Made by a program: the position numbers and the translations under genes. Under the pieces are notes generated by a model that made no database searches, had not been told where the DNA came from, and saw only the letters and a program-made list of their open reading frames with translations. From an uncultured Woeseiaceae bacterium (GTDB taxonomy: Bacteria; Pseudomonadota; Gammaproteobacteria; Steroidobacterales; Woeseiaceae), in the NCBI GenBank assembly GCA_945787435.1, contig CALZHX010000075.1, positions 1 to 9,924 of the forward strand: DNA of 9,924 nucleotides. The letters run 5' to 3'. This document shows positions 1 through 6,749 of the stretch, one piece after another; position 1 is the stretch's first letter, and every line of letters begins with the position of its first letter.

Positions 1-164
1 ACATTCGCTCGGCGCACAACGTGGGCTACATCTTTCGTACAGCTGATGCGTTTGCTGTGGAGAAGATTGTCCTGACCGGGATTACGGCCCAACCTCCCCA
101 CCGGGAAATTCATAAGACCGCCATCGGCGCCACGGATCCGATGCTGACAACCAAAATCGTATAA
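1..164 (+). pseudogene. SpoU/TrmH-family RNA methyltransferase, truncated remnant (5' end outside window)
   Basis: The frame beginning at base 3 reads IRSAHNVGYIFRTADAFAVE and on through TGITAQPPHREIHKTAIGAT, then stops at TAA 162-164. The first stretch is the conserved motif 1 region of SpoU/TrmH (SPOUT) RNA 2'-O-methyltransferases, normally written N-(I/V)-R-S-x-x-N-V-G-x-x-x-R-T-A-D-A-F. Working members continue for roughly another 90-100 residues with motifs 2 and 3, which form the trefoil knot and the SAM site (an IFGxE-type and an SLNVSVA-type stretch). Neither occurs in any frame downstream. The last few codons (LTTKIV) do not resemble the family and lie inside a strong promoter-like sequence. 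The product would therefore lack its SAM-binding knot. I infer a gene that lost its 3' half. The 5' part is not visible, so whether the upstream portion is intact is unknown. Confidence 0.72.
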
Positions 165-172
165 AATACAAT
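144..172 (+). promoter_or_regulatory. Sigma-70 promoter for the 218-883 gene
   Basis: CTGACA (144-149) and TACAAT (167-172) each match the -35 and -10 consensus at five of six bases, with an ideal 17-bp spacer. Transcription would begin near 179-180, giving a leader of about 38 nt before the ATG at 218. The -35 and part of the spacer overlap the last codons of the methyltransferase remnant. This is prediction from sequence only. Confidence 0.6.
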
Positions 173-217
173 CGGCTGGAGTCCTAGTACGCCTAAGGGA
201 CCTGTTTGGAGTTCCAA

Positions 218-883
218 ATGAACGTGTTCATTGCCGTCAGCGCAGTATTTGCGCTCATTGCGTTGCTCTATCTGGGCAAAACCGTAGCGCATTTGCGGCA
301 CAGGCACCTGCTTCGCGCCGGCGGTTCCGCCACGGCCTGTGCGGCGACCGGCGCCATCGGCACGGCCGGCATCCTGCTCTTCATGAGCTACCTGGGGTAT
401 GAGCGGCTGACTGACGAGCAACTGGTCGGCGTGATCGAGTTTTCGCGTTCGGCGCAGCAGGAATACACAGCGCGTTTGATGATCGATGGCGAAGTCGATC
501 GCTTGCTGACTTTGCGTGGCGATGAGTGGCAGCTCGATGCCCGCGTCGTCACCATGACACCGCCGGCAACCATGCTCGGATTCGAACCCGTCTATCAGCT
601 CGAACGACTCAGCGGCCGCTATGCATCTCTCGACAGCGAACGCACGGAACCGCGCAGCGTTCATGGCCTGGCCGAAGAACGGCCGCTGGATCTGTGGAGC
701 CTGGCCCGAAATTTCCCGAAATTGCTGCCCGGCGTTGACGCATATTACGGAACAGCGACCTACCTGCCGATGGCCGACGGGGCCCGATTCAAGGTGACGC
801 TTTCCCGGGATGCCCTGATTGCGCGCCCAGTTAACGACCAGGCACGAGAAGCTGTTGGAGATTGGGGACAGACACCGGAATAA
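218..883 (+). CDS. Conserved two-helix membrane protein of unknown function
   Basis: The product is 221 residues from the ATG at 218. An in-frame TTG at 206 is also possible, but GGAG at 208-211 is well placed for the ATG and would lie inside the longer frame. Residues about 4-22 and 40-60 form two hydrophobic helices separated by a basic stretch (HLRHRHLLR). The rest, starting YERLTDEQ, is a soluble domain with the blocks LRGDEWQLDARVV, YQLERLSGRYASLDSERTEP, LDLWSLARNFP and YYGTATYLPMADGARFKVTLS. I recall this pattern from a gammaproteobacterial family often labelled 'multidrug transporter' or 'cation/multidrug efflux pump'. With only two helices the protein does not look like a transporter, and that label should not be trusted. 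The soluble part probably sits on one side of the inner membrane; its side and ligand are unknown. It has its own promoter and is followed 105 bp later by a same-strand gene. Confidence 0.82.
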   Translation: MNVFIAVSAVFALIALLYLGKTVAHLRHRHLLRAGGSATACAATGAIGTAGILLFMSYLGYERLTDEQLVGVIEFSRSAQQEYTARLMIDGEVDRLLTLRGDEWQLDARVVTMTPPATMLGFEPVYQLERLSGRYASLDSERTEPRSVHGLAEERPLDLWSLARNFPKLLPGVDAYYGTATYLPMADGARFKVTLSRDALIARPVNDQAREAVGDWGQTPE

Positions 884-988
884 TTTTGCATTATGTAAAG
901 CGCTGGCAGAGACATCGGTCCGATGGTGCATACTTACCTAGCTAATTGATTTAGAAATACATTTAGCATCAAATAATAAAGAGCGAAG

Positions 989-1681
989 ATGGCGATAGTG
1001 TTGGACAGGGATCAGGGGCTCCTGCTCGAAGATGACGAGCAGATCGGTCTGGAGTGCCCGTATTGCAGTGTCTATTCACACATGAGTCCGCAGTCGGTGC
1101 CGCACGCCGACGATCTGCTCAAACACCATCCAAAACACGTCGGCCTTGTGTATCGCTGCGATGCCTGCCAGGCACCTGTTTTCCTGCGCTTCGCCGTAAA
1201 GCGATACGACGAGAACCAGGTGGAGCTGTACCGCAACTTCATTGAGCTCGAGCGCCCCAAAGAACGTTTCGCATTCTCCTACTTGCCCAAGCACACGGAG
1301 ATCATGTTTCGCGAAGCACTTTCGTGTTACTCGAACAACAACTTCAACGCGTTTGCCTCGATGTGTCGCCGTTCGGCTTCCAGCGCGTACGCTGAACTCG
1401 GCGAAGGTGGTCGACTCAGAGCGTTTGAAGAAATCGTCATCGCCCAGGACATCGCCGGAATCGACGATGAGACTTTCACTCCGATCAAGACCGTTTTATT
1501 CGATACAGGTGAGGAAGAAGACCTGCCGCTCCTGACCAGGACGCAGGCCGGCATTTTACTGGAGGTCCTCAAGGACATGTTCTACCAGTGCTTCGTGCGC
1601 CGCGGCAAACTCACGCGTGCACTCAAGGTCCGCAACTTCTTCGTTCAGGAGAGCGACAACGACCTGGCCTCGTCGGCCTAG
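989..1681 (+). CDS. Zinc-ribbon protein with DUF4145-like domain
   Basis: This is a 230-residue soluble protein. Cys23-x2-Cys26 and Cys57-x2-Cys60 form a four-cysteine zinc ribbon near the N-terminus, in the blocks CPYC and CDAC. After a linker, residues from about 94 to 205 resemble DUF4145: a hydrophobic start, then FREALSCYSNNNFNAFASMC followed by RR at about 107-128, and a C-terminal helix around LEVLKDMFYQCF. DUF4145 domains are found alone and attached to restriction or nuclease proteins, but no catalytic motif is visible here, so an enzymatic role cannot be claimed. Nucleic-acid or protein binding by the zinc ribbon is an inference. The ATG at 989 has a weak purine-rich ribosome site (GAGCGAAG) just ahead. 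The gene ends in TAG 1679-1681, which overlaps the stop of the opposite-strand gene by four bases. Confidence 0.78.
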   Translation: MAIVLDRDQGLLLEDDEQIGLECPYCSVYSHMSPQSVPHADDLLKHHPKHVGLVYRCDACQAPVFLRFAVKRYDENQVELYRNFIELERPKERFAFSYLPKHTEIMFREALSCYSNNNFNAFASMCRRSASSAYAELGEGGRLRAFEEIVIAQDIAGIDDETFTPIKTVLFDTGEEEDLPLLTRTQAGILLEVLKDMFYQCFVRRGKLTRALKVRNFFVQESDNDLASSA

Positions 1682-2193
1682 TTTCTTTCCGGAACCCGGA
1701 ACGATATCGAGTGAATGTTCTCGATTGGGTGGATATCGACACGTTCAGTGTTTTCGTCATACAGAAACACGAATTGCCCCGTCGTACCCAGCAACAACGC
1801 TGTGGTTGCTGCACCGCTGTCGGCAAACATCACGTCAACAATCTTGCCGTCACCATCGCGTGTATCGCGCGCCTGTGCGAAAGCATACGAGTACAAGAAC
1901 AACAGCACCATAAGAACCGCGACAAAATTATTCATAAATCGGTATTTCGGCGAGCCGTACCAGGCAAGCCATTTCGCGGTTGTCCCGCGTCCAACCCGAC
2001 GACTCGATGCATTATCAATATTCACGAGGACGACCGCGATAATAACGAGACCCCAGGTGAACGGTTCTTTCAGTGACACGAGAAGAAAGTCACTGATCTG
2101 AGCGTAGTTGAAGACATTGATGCCAAACCACCTCAGAAACGCCCAGGAATAGAACATCCCGATGACCGACGCAGCGACGTAGAACGCGGACAC
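1678..2193 (-). CDS. Conserved three-helix membrane protein, unknown function; start uncertain
   Basis: From GTG 2193 the product has 171 residues. Hydrophobic segments lie at about 3-20, 45-58 and in the block NNFVAVLMVLLFLYSYAFA. A C-terminal soluble part of about 60 residues (from QARDTRDGDG) contains GQFVFLYDENTERVDIHPIE, which looks like a small beta-rich domain. I do not recognise a characterised family. The start is unclear. The frame stays open for 21 more codons upstream, to a TAA at 2259-2257, and this stretch reads ITDIKKTAKKILKEHPALIV. That would make a natural basic cytoplasmic N-terminus before the first helix, but it contains no ATG, GTG or TTG. The open stretch runs directly into a REP-like palindrome. 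No convincing ribosome site precedes GTG 2193. The gene lies downstream of purL on the same strand and may be cotranscribed with it. Its TAG stop (1680-1678) overlaps that of the convergent zinc-ribbon gene. Confidence 0.75.
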   Translation of the reverse strand: MSAFYVAASVIGMFYSWAFLRWFGINVFNYAQISDFLLVSLKEPFTWGLVIIAVVLVNIDNASSRRVGRGTTAKWLAWYGSPKYRFMNNFVAVLMVLLFLYSYAFAQARDTRDGDGKIVDVMFADSGAATTALLLGTTGQFVFLYDENTERVDIHPIENIHSISFRVPERN

Positions 2194-2247
2194 GATAAGT
2201 GCCGGGTGTTCTTTCAGAATTTTCTTGGCTGTTTTTTTGATATCTGT

Positions 2248-2273
2248 GATCGCCCGTTAGGGCGGGCTCCTAC
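2248..2273 (-). repeat. REP-like extragenic palindrome between purL and the membrane gene
   Basis: Read on the minus strand, this is GTAGGAGCCCGCCC, then TAAC, then GGGCGATC. The stem is CGCCC/GGGCG around a 4-nt loop, with an alternative GCCCG/CGGGC pairing. The head GTAGGAGCCCGC and tail GGGCGAT resemble REP elements that are common between genes in Pseudomonas, Xanthomonas and related Gammaproteobacteria. It begins 5 bp after the purL TAA. There is no U-run after the hairpin in either direction, so it is not a normal intrinsic terminator. It may instead affect mRNA stability or translation between the two genes. Only one copy lies in this window, so repetitiveness is inferred from its form. 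Confidence 0.6.
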
Positions 2274-2278
2274 TCTGG

Positions 2279-5200
2279 TTAGTCAATCGCGACGCGGGCA
2301 TTGCGAAACATGCGCATCCATGGGCCATCGGCGCCCCAGTTTTCGGGGTGCCACGAGTTCTGCATCGTTCGTGCTACGCGTTCGGGGTGCGGCATCATTA
2401 TGGTCACACGGCCGTCCTCATTCGATAAACCGCAAATGCCATCGAGAGACCCGTTCGGGTTTGCCGGGTATGCGTCCGCTACATCGCCGTAGTTATCAAC
2501 GTAGCGCACTGCAATCATGTGCGAGGCCGTGTAACGGTCGCTGTCCTCAACAAATTTGACCCGGCCTTCACCGTGCGACGTCGCTATCGGCATCCGCGAG
2601 CCCCCCATGCCCTGCAGAAATATCGACGGACTCTCCAGAACTTCCACAAGACTCAGGCGCGCCTCGAACTGTTCAGACTTGTTACGCAGGAAGCGTGGCC
2701 AGCTTTCGGCACCTGGAATAAGCTCGCGCAGGTGCGACAACATTTGGCAGCCATTGCAAACTCCCAACGCAAACGAATCGCTGCGCGCAAAGAACTCCGC
2801 AAACTGGTCCCGGGTACGTGAGTGGTACAGCACCGATTTGGCCCAGCCACCACCCGCGCCGAGCACATCGCCGAACGAGAAGCCACCACATGCGACGAGC
2901 CCCTGGTAGTTCGCAAGACTGTCGCGGCCACTCAGCAAATCACTCATGTGTACATCCACAGCGGTAAATCCTGCGCGTATGAACGCGGCCGCCATCTCGT
3001 ACTGGCTATTGACGCCCTGCTCTCGCAGTATCGCAACACGTGGCCCGGCTGCGCCTCGCAGCGCACGGGCAATGTCGTCATTGGCATCGAATGTCAACGC
3101 GACATTCAGCCCGGGATCGTTGTCATCGAGTATGCGATCGAATTCCTCGCGCGCGGTTGCGGGATTGTCGCGCAGCGTCTGGATGCGATGACTCATCCCT
3201 GACCACTCTCGCTGCATCTGGGCACGACCCAGCCGCAACACGGTTTTCTCACCACTACGCACTTTGAGTACAGGCCTCTGCTCGACGCGACCAATCGCGG
3301 TCGCTTTGGCGCCCGTCCGATCGAGTACCATTTGCACCTGCGTAAGCTTGTTCTTCGCAACCTGTATGACCGCGCCGGCCTCTTCCGCGAACAATGCAGC
3401 CATTAAATCCTGTCGCGATCCATCGATCTGCAGGGAAACACCGAGGCGGCTGGCAAACATCATCTCGGCTGCGGTCGCGAGCAGGCCACCGTCACTTCGA
3501 TCGTGATAGGCGAGCAGCATGCCACGTTCATTGAGTTCCTGAATCGCAGCGAAAAAGCTCTTCAGCAGATCAGCATCGTCGAGGTCCGCCGTATCGCCGC
3601 CGATCCGGTTGTAAGACTGTGCGAGACACGATCCGCCCAGGCGGTTCCTGCCTTGCCCAAGGTCCAGCAACAGCAGGTACGTCGGTTCCTCGGAGCGCTT
3701 CAATTGCGGTGTCAGGTGTTTCTGTACGTCTGTTACAGGTGCGAAGGCCGTTACGATCAGTGAAACCGGCGCAACGACCTGGTACGAAGCCTCACCCTCA
3801 GTCCAACTGGCCCGCAGGGACATCGAGTCTTTGCCCACCGGAATGGCTATGCCCAGATCGCGGCACAGTTCATCGCCCACGGCCTTTACCGTGTCGAACA
3901 ATTTCGCGTCCTCACCCGGATGTCCCGCGGCCGCCATCCAGTTGGCGGACAACCTGATCCTGCTAATGTCTTCGATGGGCGCTGCCGCAATATTCGTCAC
4001 AGCCTCGGCGACGGCCATGCGCCCCGATGCCGGGGCATTCAGGGACGCGAGCGGCGTCCGCTCGCCCATCGACATTGCCTCGCCGGTTGTACTCTCGTAA
4101 CCGGTCGCGGTTATCGCAACATCGCTGACGGGCACCTGCCATGGTCCCACCAGCTGGTCGCGAACGCTGAGTCCACCGACAGTGCGGTCGCCGATATGAA
4201 TCAGGAATGACTTGTCCGCCACGGCAGGGAAGCGCAAAACGCGCAGCGCGGCCTCTTCGAGTTCGATGCCCGACAAGTCCAGTGGCGTATCTATCGGCGC
4301 AGTGCATTTGACGTCGCGAGTCATCCTGGGCGGGTTGCCCAACAGCATATCCATGGGCATGTCGACCGCACGATTGTCAAACTGTCGATCATTGACGACC
4401 AGGTTGCCGTCGTCAGTCAGTGTCCCAACCACATACACCGGGCAGCGCTCGCGCTCGCACAATTTTTCGAACTCGGCGATGCGATTTTCGGCCACAATCA
4501 ATACGTAGCGTTCCTGCGCTTCATTGCACCAGATACCCATCGGGGACATTCCGGGTTCGGCATTGTCGATATCGCGGAGCTCGATCCTGGCCCCGTGCTT
4601 GCTGTGATCGACGGCTTCCGGGACGGCGTTCGACAACCCTCCGGCCCCGACGTCATGAATAAGCAGAATCGGGGTCTCGGTACCCATCTGCCAGCAACGA
4701 TCGATGACTTCCTGTGCGCGCCTCTGCATTTCAGGATTGCCACGCTGCACCGATGCAAAATCCAGGTCTTCGCTGCTCGTGCCGCTGGCCAGACTTGATG
4801 CAGCACCTCCCCCAAGACCGATCAGCATCGCCGGACCGCCGATGACGACAACTTTGGCCCCAACCGGCACTTCGATCTTGCTTGCATGTTCGGCACGCAC
4901 ATTGCCAACGCCACCCGCGATCATGATCGGCTTGTGGTAGCCGCGAATCTCGTTGTCGGGCAAACCGGGTAGAGAAGTCTCGTAGGTTCGGAAGTAGCCG
5001 AGCAAATTTGGCCGGCCGAATTCGTTGTTGAATGCCGCCCCGCCAATGGGCCCCTCGATCATGATTTCAAGCGGCGTCGCCATACGATCGGGGTGCGGAA
5101 AATCGACTTCCCAGGGCTGTTCGAAATCCGGGATACGCAGGTGGGACACGGTAAAGCCTGTCAGCCCGGCCTTCGGTTTGGCGCCGAGCCCGGTCGCACC

Positions 5201-6154
5201 CTCGTCCCGTATCTCACCACCAGAGCCCGTAGCTGCGCCGGGGAAAGGCGATATCGCCGTCGGATGATTGTGCGTTTCTACTTTCATCAGGATATGGACA
5301 GGCTCGTCACAGTAACGGTATTCGCGCGAGTCCGTGGCGGGCAGGAGCCTCGCGCCGCGCCATCCTTCAATGACTGCCGCGTTGTCCGAATAGGCCGAAA
5401 TGACGCCCGCAGGACTGTTCTCGGTTGTCGACTTGATCATGCCGAACAGGCGCTGATCTTTCGTTTCGCCGTCGATGATCCAGCTTGCATTGAATATCTT
5501 GTGTCGGCAGTGCTCCGAATTTGCCTGCGCGAACATCATGAGTTCGGCGTCCGTTGCGTCTCGACCGAGACCGTTGTAACTGTCTACCAGGTAATCGATT
5601 TCCTGATCCGACAGGGCGAGCCCAAAGTCCTTGTTGGCCTGCGCCAGCGCCTTGTTGCCTTTCTCGCCGAGCGTCACCGTCGTTAGCGGCAGCGGCTCGT
5701 GGGATTCGAACAGCGCGAGCGCTTCATCACCGGAGTCCAGGAGCGCCTCCGTCATGCGATCAAACAGCAGTGCCCCAAGGGCATGCATATCTTCGTCGTC
5801 GACCTCGCCGCGCATCTGTAGCCCGTAGCAGATGCCGCGCTCGATACGCTCCACTGCAAGGTCGCAGGCCAGTGCGATGTCTGTCGCTTTGCTCGACCAC
5901 GGTGAGATCGTGCCAGGCCGCGGCACGGCGTACAGCTTTCTCGCCCCCTTGCCCAGCGATGGCGGTTTCTCGCCGGACAAAAGCAATCCGTTCAGGCGTT
6001 TTCTGTGAGCATCCGACAGCGGTGTGGAAACAGCCACGAAATAGGCAAATCGAGCATTGATCGATTTGACCCGATCGTCTTGTCGCTGCAGTGAACCAAG
6101 TAATTTGCGGAGCCGGAAATCTGACAGCGCAGACTGCCCGGGCAGCTCCAGCAT
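2279..6154 (-). CDS. purL: Phosphoribosylformylglycinamidine synthase (FGAM synthase), large single-chain form
   Basis: This enzyme converts FGAR, ATP and glutamine to FGAM, ADP and glutamate, the fourth step of de novo purine synthesis in the cytoplasm. From ATG 6154 it has 1291 residues, close to the 1295 of E. coli PurL. An in-frame TTG at 6199 would add 15 residues. I chose the ATG because MLELPGQSALSDFRLRKLL aligns with the E. coli N-terminus. Neither start has a strong ribosome site. Numbered from the TTG: RPGTISPWSSKATDIA lies at 94-109, ANSEHCRHKIF at 226-236, VETHNHPTAISPFPGAATGS starts at 307, and the glutaminase domain runs from about 1053. Its triad is complete: Cys1148 in GVCNGCQM, then His1271 and Glu1273 in PHPER. 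Both AIRS-like halves are present and the frame is unbroken, so the gene looks functional. It lies 91 bp after the DUF1820 gene (46 bp to the TTG) on the same strand. Confidence 0.98.
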   Translation of the reverse strand: MLELPGQSALSDFRLRKLLGSLQRQDDRVKSINARFAYFVAVSTPLSDAHRKRLNGLLLSGEKPPSLGKGARKLYAVPRPGTISPWSSKATDIALACDLAVERIERGICYGLQMRGEVDDEDMHALGALLFDRMTEALLDSGDEALALFESHEPLPLTTVTLGEKGNKALAQANKDFGLALSDQEIDYLVDSYNGLGRDATDAELMMFAQANSEHCRHKIFNASWIIDGETKDQRLFGMIKSTTENSPAGVISAYSDNAAVIEGWRGARLLPATDSREYRYCDEPVHILMKVETHNHPTAISPFPGAATGSGGEIRDEGATGLGAKPKAGLTGFTVSHLRIPDFEQPWEVDFPHPDRMATPLEIMIEGPIGGAAFNNEFGRPNLLGYFRTYETSLPGLPDNEIRGYHKPIMIAGGVGNVRAEHASKIEVPVGAKVVVIGGPAMLIGLGGGAASSLASGTSSEDLDFASVQRGNPEMQRRAQEVIDRCWQMGTETPILLIHDVGAGGLSNAVPEAVDHSKHGARIELRDIDNAEPGMSPMGIWCNEAQERYVLIVAENRIAEFEKLCERERCPVYVVGTLTDDGNLVVNDRQFDNRAVDMPMDMLLGNPPRMTRDVKCTAPIDTPLDLSGIELEEAALRVLRFPAVADKSFLIHIGDRTVGGLSVRDQLVGPWQVPVSDVAITATGYESTTGEAMSMGERTPLASLNAPASGRMAVAEAVTNIAAAPIEDISRIRLSANWMAAAGHPGEDAKLFDTVKAVGDELCRDLGIAIPVGKDSMSLRASWTEGEASYQVVAPVSLIVTAFAPVTDVQKHLTPQLKRSEEPTYLLLLDLGQGRNRLGGSCLAQSYNRIGGDTADLDDADLLKSFFAAIQELNERGMLLAYHDRSDGGLLATAAEMMFASRLGVSLQIDGSRQDLMAALFAEEAGAVIQVAKNKLTQVQMVLDRTGAKATAIGRVEQRPVLKVRSGEKTVLRLGRAQMQREWSGMSHRIQTLRDNPATAREEFDRILDDNDPGLNVALTFDANDDIARALRGAAGPRVAILREQGVNSQYEMAAAFIRAGFTAVDVHMSDLLSGRDSLANYQGLVACGGFSFGDVLGAGGGWAKSVLYHSRTRDQFAEFFARSDSFALGVCNGCQMLSHLRELIPGAESWPRFLRNKSEQFEARLSLVEVLESPSIFLQGMGGSRMPIATSHGEGRVKFVEDSDRYTASHMIAVRYVDNYGDVADAYPANPNGSLDGICGLSNEDGRVTIMMPHPERVARTMQNSWHPENWGADGPWMRMFRNARVAID

Positions 6155-6245
6155 GTCGATGCGAGTCTGGGCGTCTAAATCAGTGGCAGGTGTCGACAAG
6201 CCGGTGCGACCTTGCGTGAGAGGCTAGAGGAAAAACGCGATGATA

Positions 6246-6572
6246 CTAGACCTTGTCTCCCGGCGTATAGATCGGCATCGGGAACTGGGTGACGTTGCCC
6301 TCGAGCTTGGAAATTTTGCTCGCGCCCTGCTTGTCGACCTCATCTATTCGAATAATCGAGTGGATGGGCAGGTAAGTGCGCTTGACGTTTTCGAACTCGG
6401 ACTTGATCTTCTCCTCTGACGGATCGACCACGACACTCGTGCGCTCGCCAAAGACGAGTTCCTCAACTTCAATAAATCCGAACATCTCGCCATGGCCAAC
6501 CTCGCGGGCGTAGATCTCGTAGACCTGTCCCTGGCTCATGAAAACGACGCGATAAAGTTCCTTCTTGCTCAT
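6246..6572 (-). CDS. DUF1820 family protein
   Basis: This is a 108-residue soluble protein without a signal peptide or membrane helix. The blocks LYRVVFMSQGQVYEIYAREV, GFIEVEELVFGERTSVVVDP, SEEKIKSEFENVKRTYLPIH and SIIRIDEVDKQGASKI match what I know of DUF1820, a small, strongly conserved family in Gammaproteobacteria with no established biochemical role. The length is as usual for the family. The ATG at 6572 is the only reasonable start. It is preceded by a purine-rich stretch (GAAGCAGG) that lies very close to the start. The gene is the first of a same-strand run with purL and is divergent from the FHA gene, with about 115-180 bp between the two starts. An in-frame relation to purine synthesis is not implied by sequence; only the shared direction suggests joint transcription. 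Confidence 0.93.
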   Translation of the reverse strand: MSKKELYRVVFMSQGQVYEIYAREVGHGEMFGFIEVEELVFGERTSVVVDPSEEKIKSEFENVKRTYLPIHSIIRIDEVDKQGASKISKLEGNVTQFPMPIYTPGDKV

Positions 6573-6648
6573 ACCTGCTTCATTCTAGGTGTTGACGCAC
6601 GCGTTGTGTAGCCAAATCTCAGCGTTATCGTATTCGGTATATATGGTC

Positions 6649-6666
6649 TATTATCGACATATGTCG
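6649..6666 (+). promoter_or_regulatory. Possible -10 element and overlapping 12-bp palindrome ahead of the FHA gene
   Basis: TATTAT at 6649-6654 matches the -10 consensus at five of six bases. Only a poor -35 candidate (TTATCG, 6625-6630, 18-bp spacer) precedes it. Immediately after it, CGACATATGTCG (6655-6666) is a perfect palindrome lying across the expected transcription start, a position where a repressor could bind. A perfect 12-bp palindrome is expected a few times by chance in 10 kb, so this is a weak call. Confidence 0.25.
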
Positions 6667-6749
6667 CTGTAAATCGTCGCCTGACAATGCCGACTTATGT
6701 GAACTGCTTCGCAGCGTATGCCTTTGATTCTCTGCACTATTCGTGTGTC

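Noticed and set aside
913..925. Near-perfect palindrome CATCGG-T-CCGATG between the two plus-strand genes, as operator or terminator
   Set aside because: There is no T-run, and a palindrome this short is expected by chance in 10 kb. There is no promoter clear enough nearby to anchor an operator call.
110..931. A 273-codon open frame on the minus strand across the 218-883 gene
   Set aside because: It has no family-like motifs, and the plus-strand gene has membrane helices, a promoter, a ribosome site and recognisable conserved blocks. The long antisense frame is a codon-bias shadow.
946..974. Promoter for the zinc-ribbon gene (TTGATT, 17 bp, TCAAAT)
   Set aside because: Both hexamers match at only four of six bases and the implied leader would be only about 8 nt. 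This is too weak to list as a feature.
989..1681. DUF4145-like protein as part of a defence or restriction system
   Set aside because: DUF4145 does occur with restriction enzymes, but there is no nuclease, methylase or helicase nearby, and the neighbours are housekeeping or unknown genes.
2251..2264. Hairpin after purL as an intrinsic terminator
   Set aside because: The stem is GC-rich but no T-run follows it in either direction. On the minus strand an A-rich tract follows instead.
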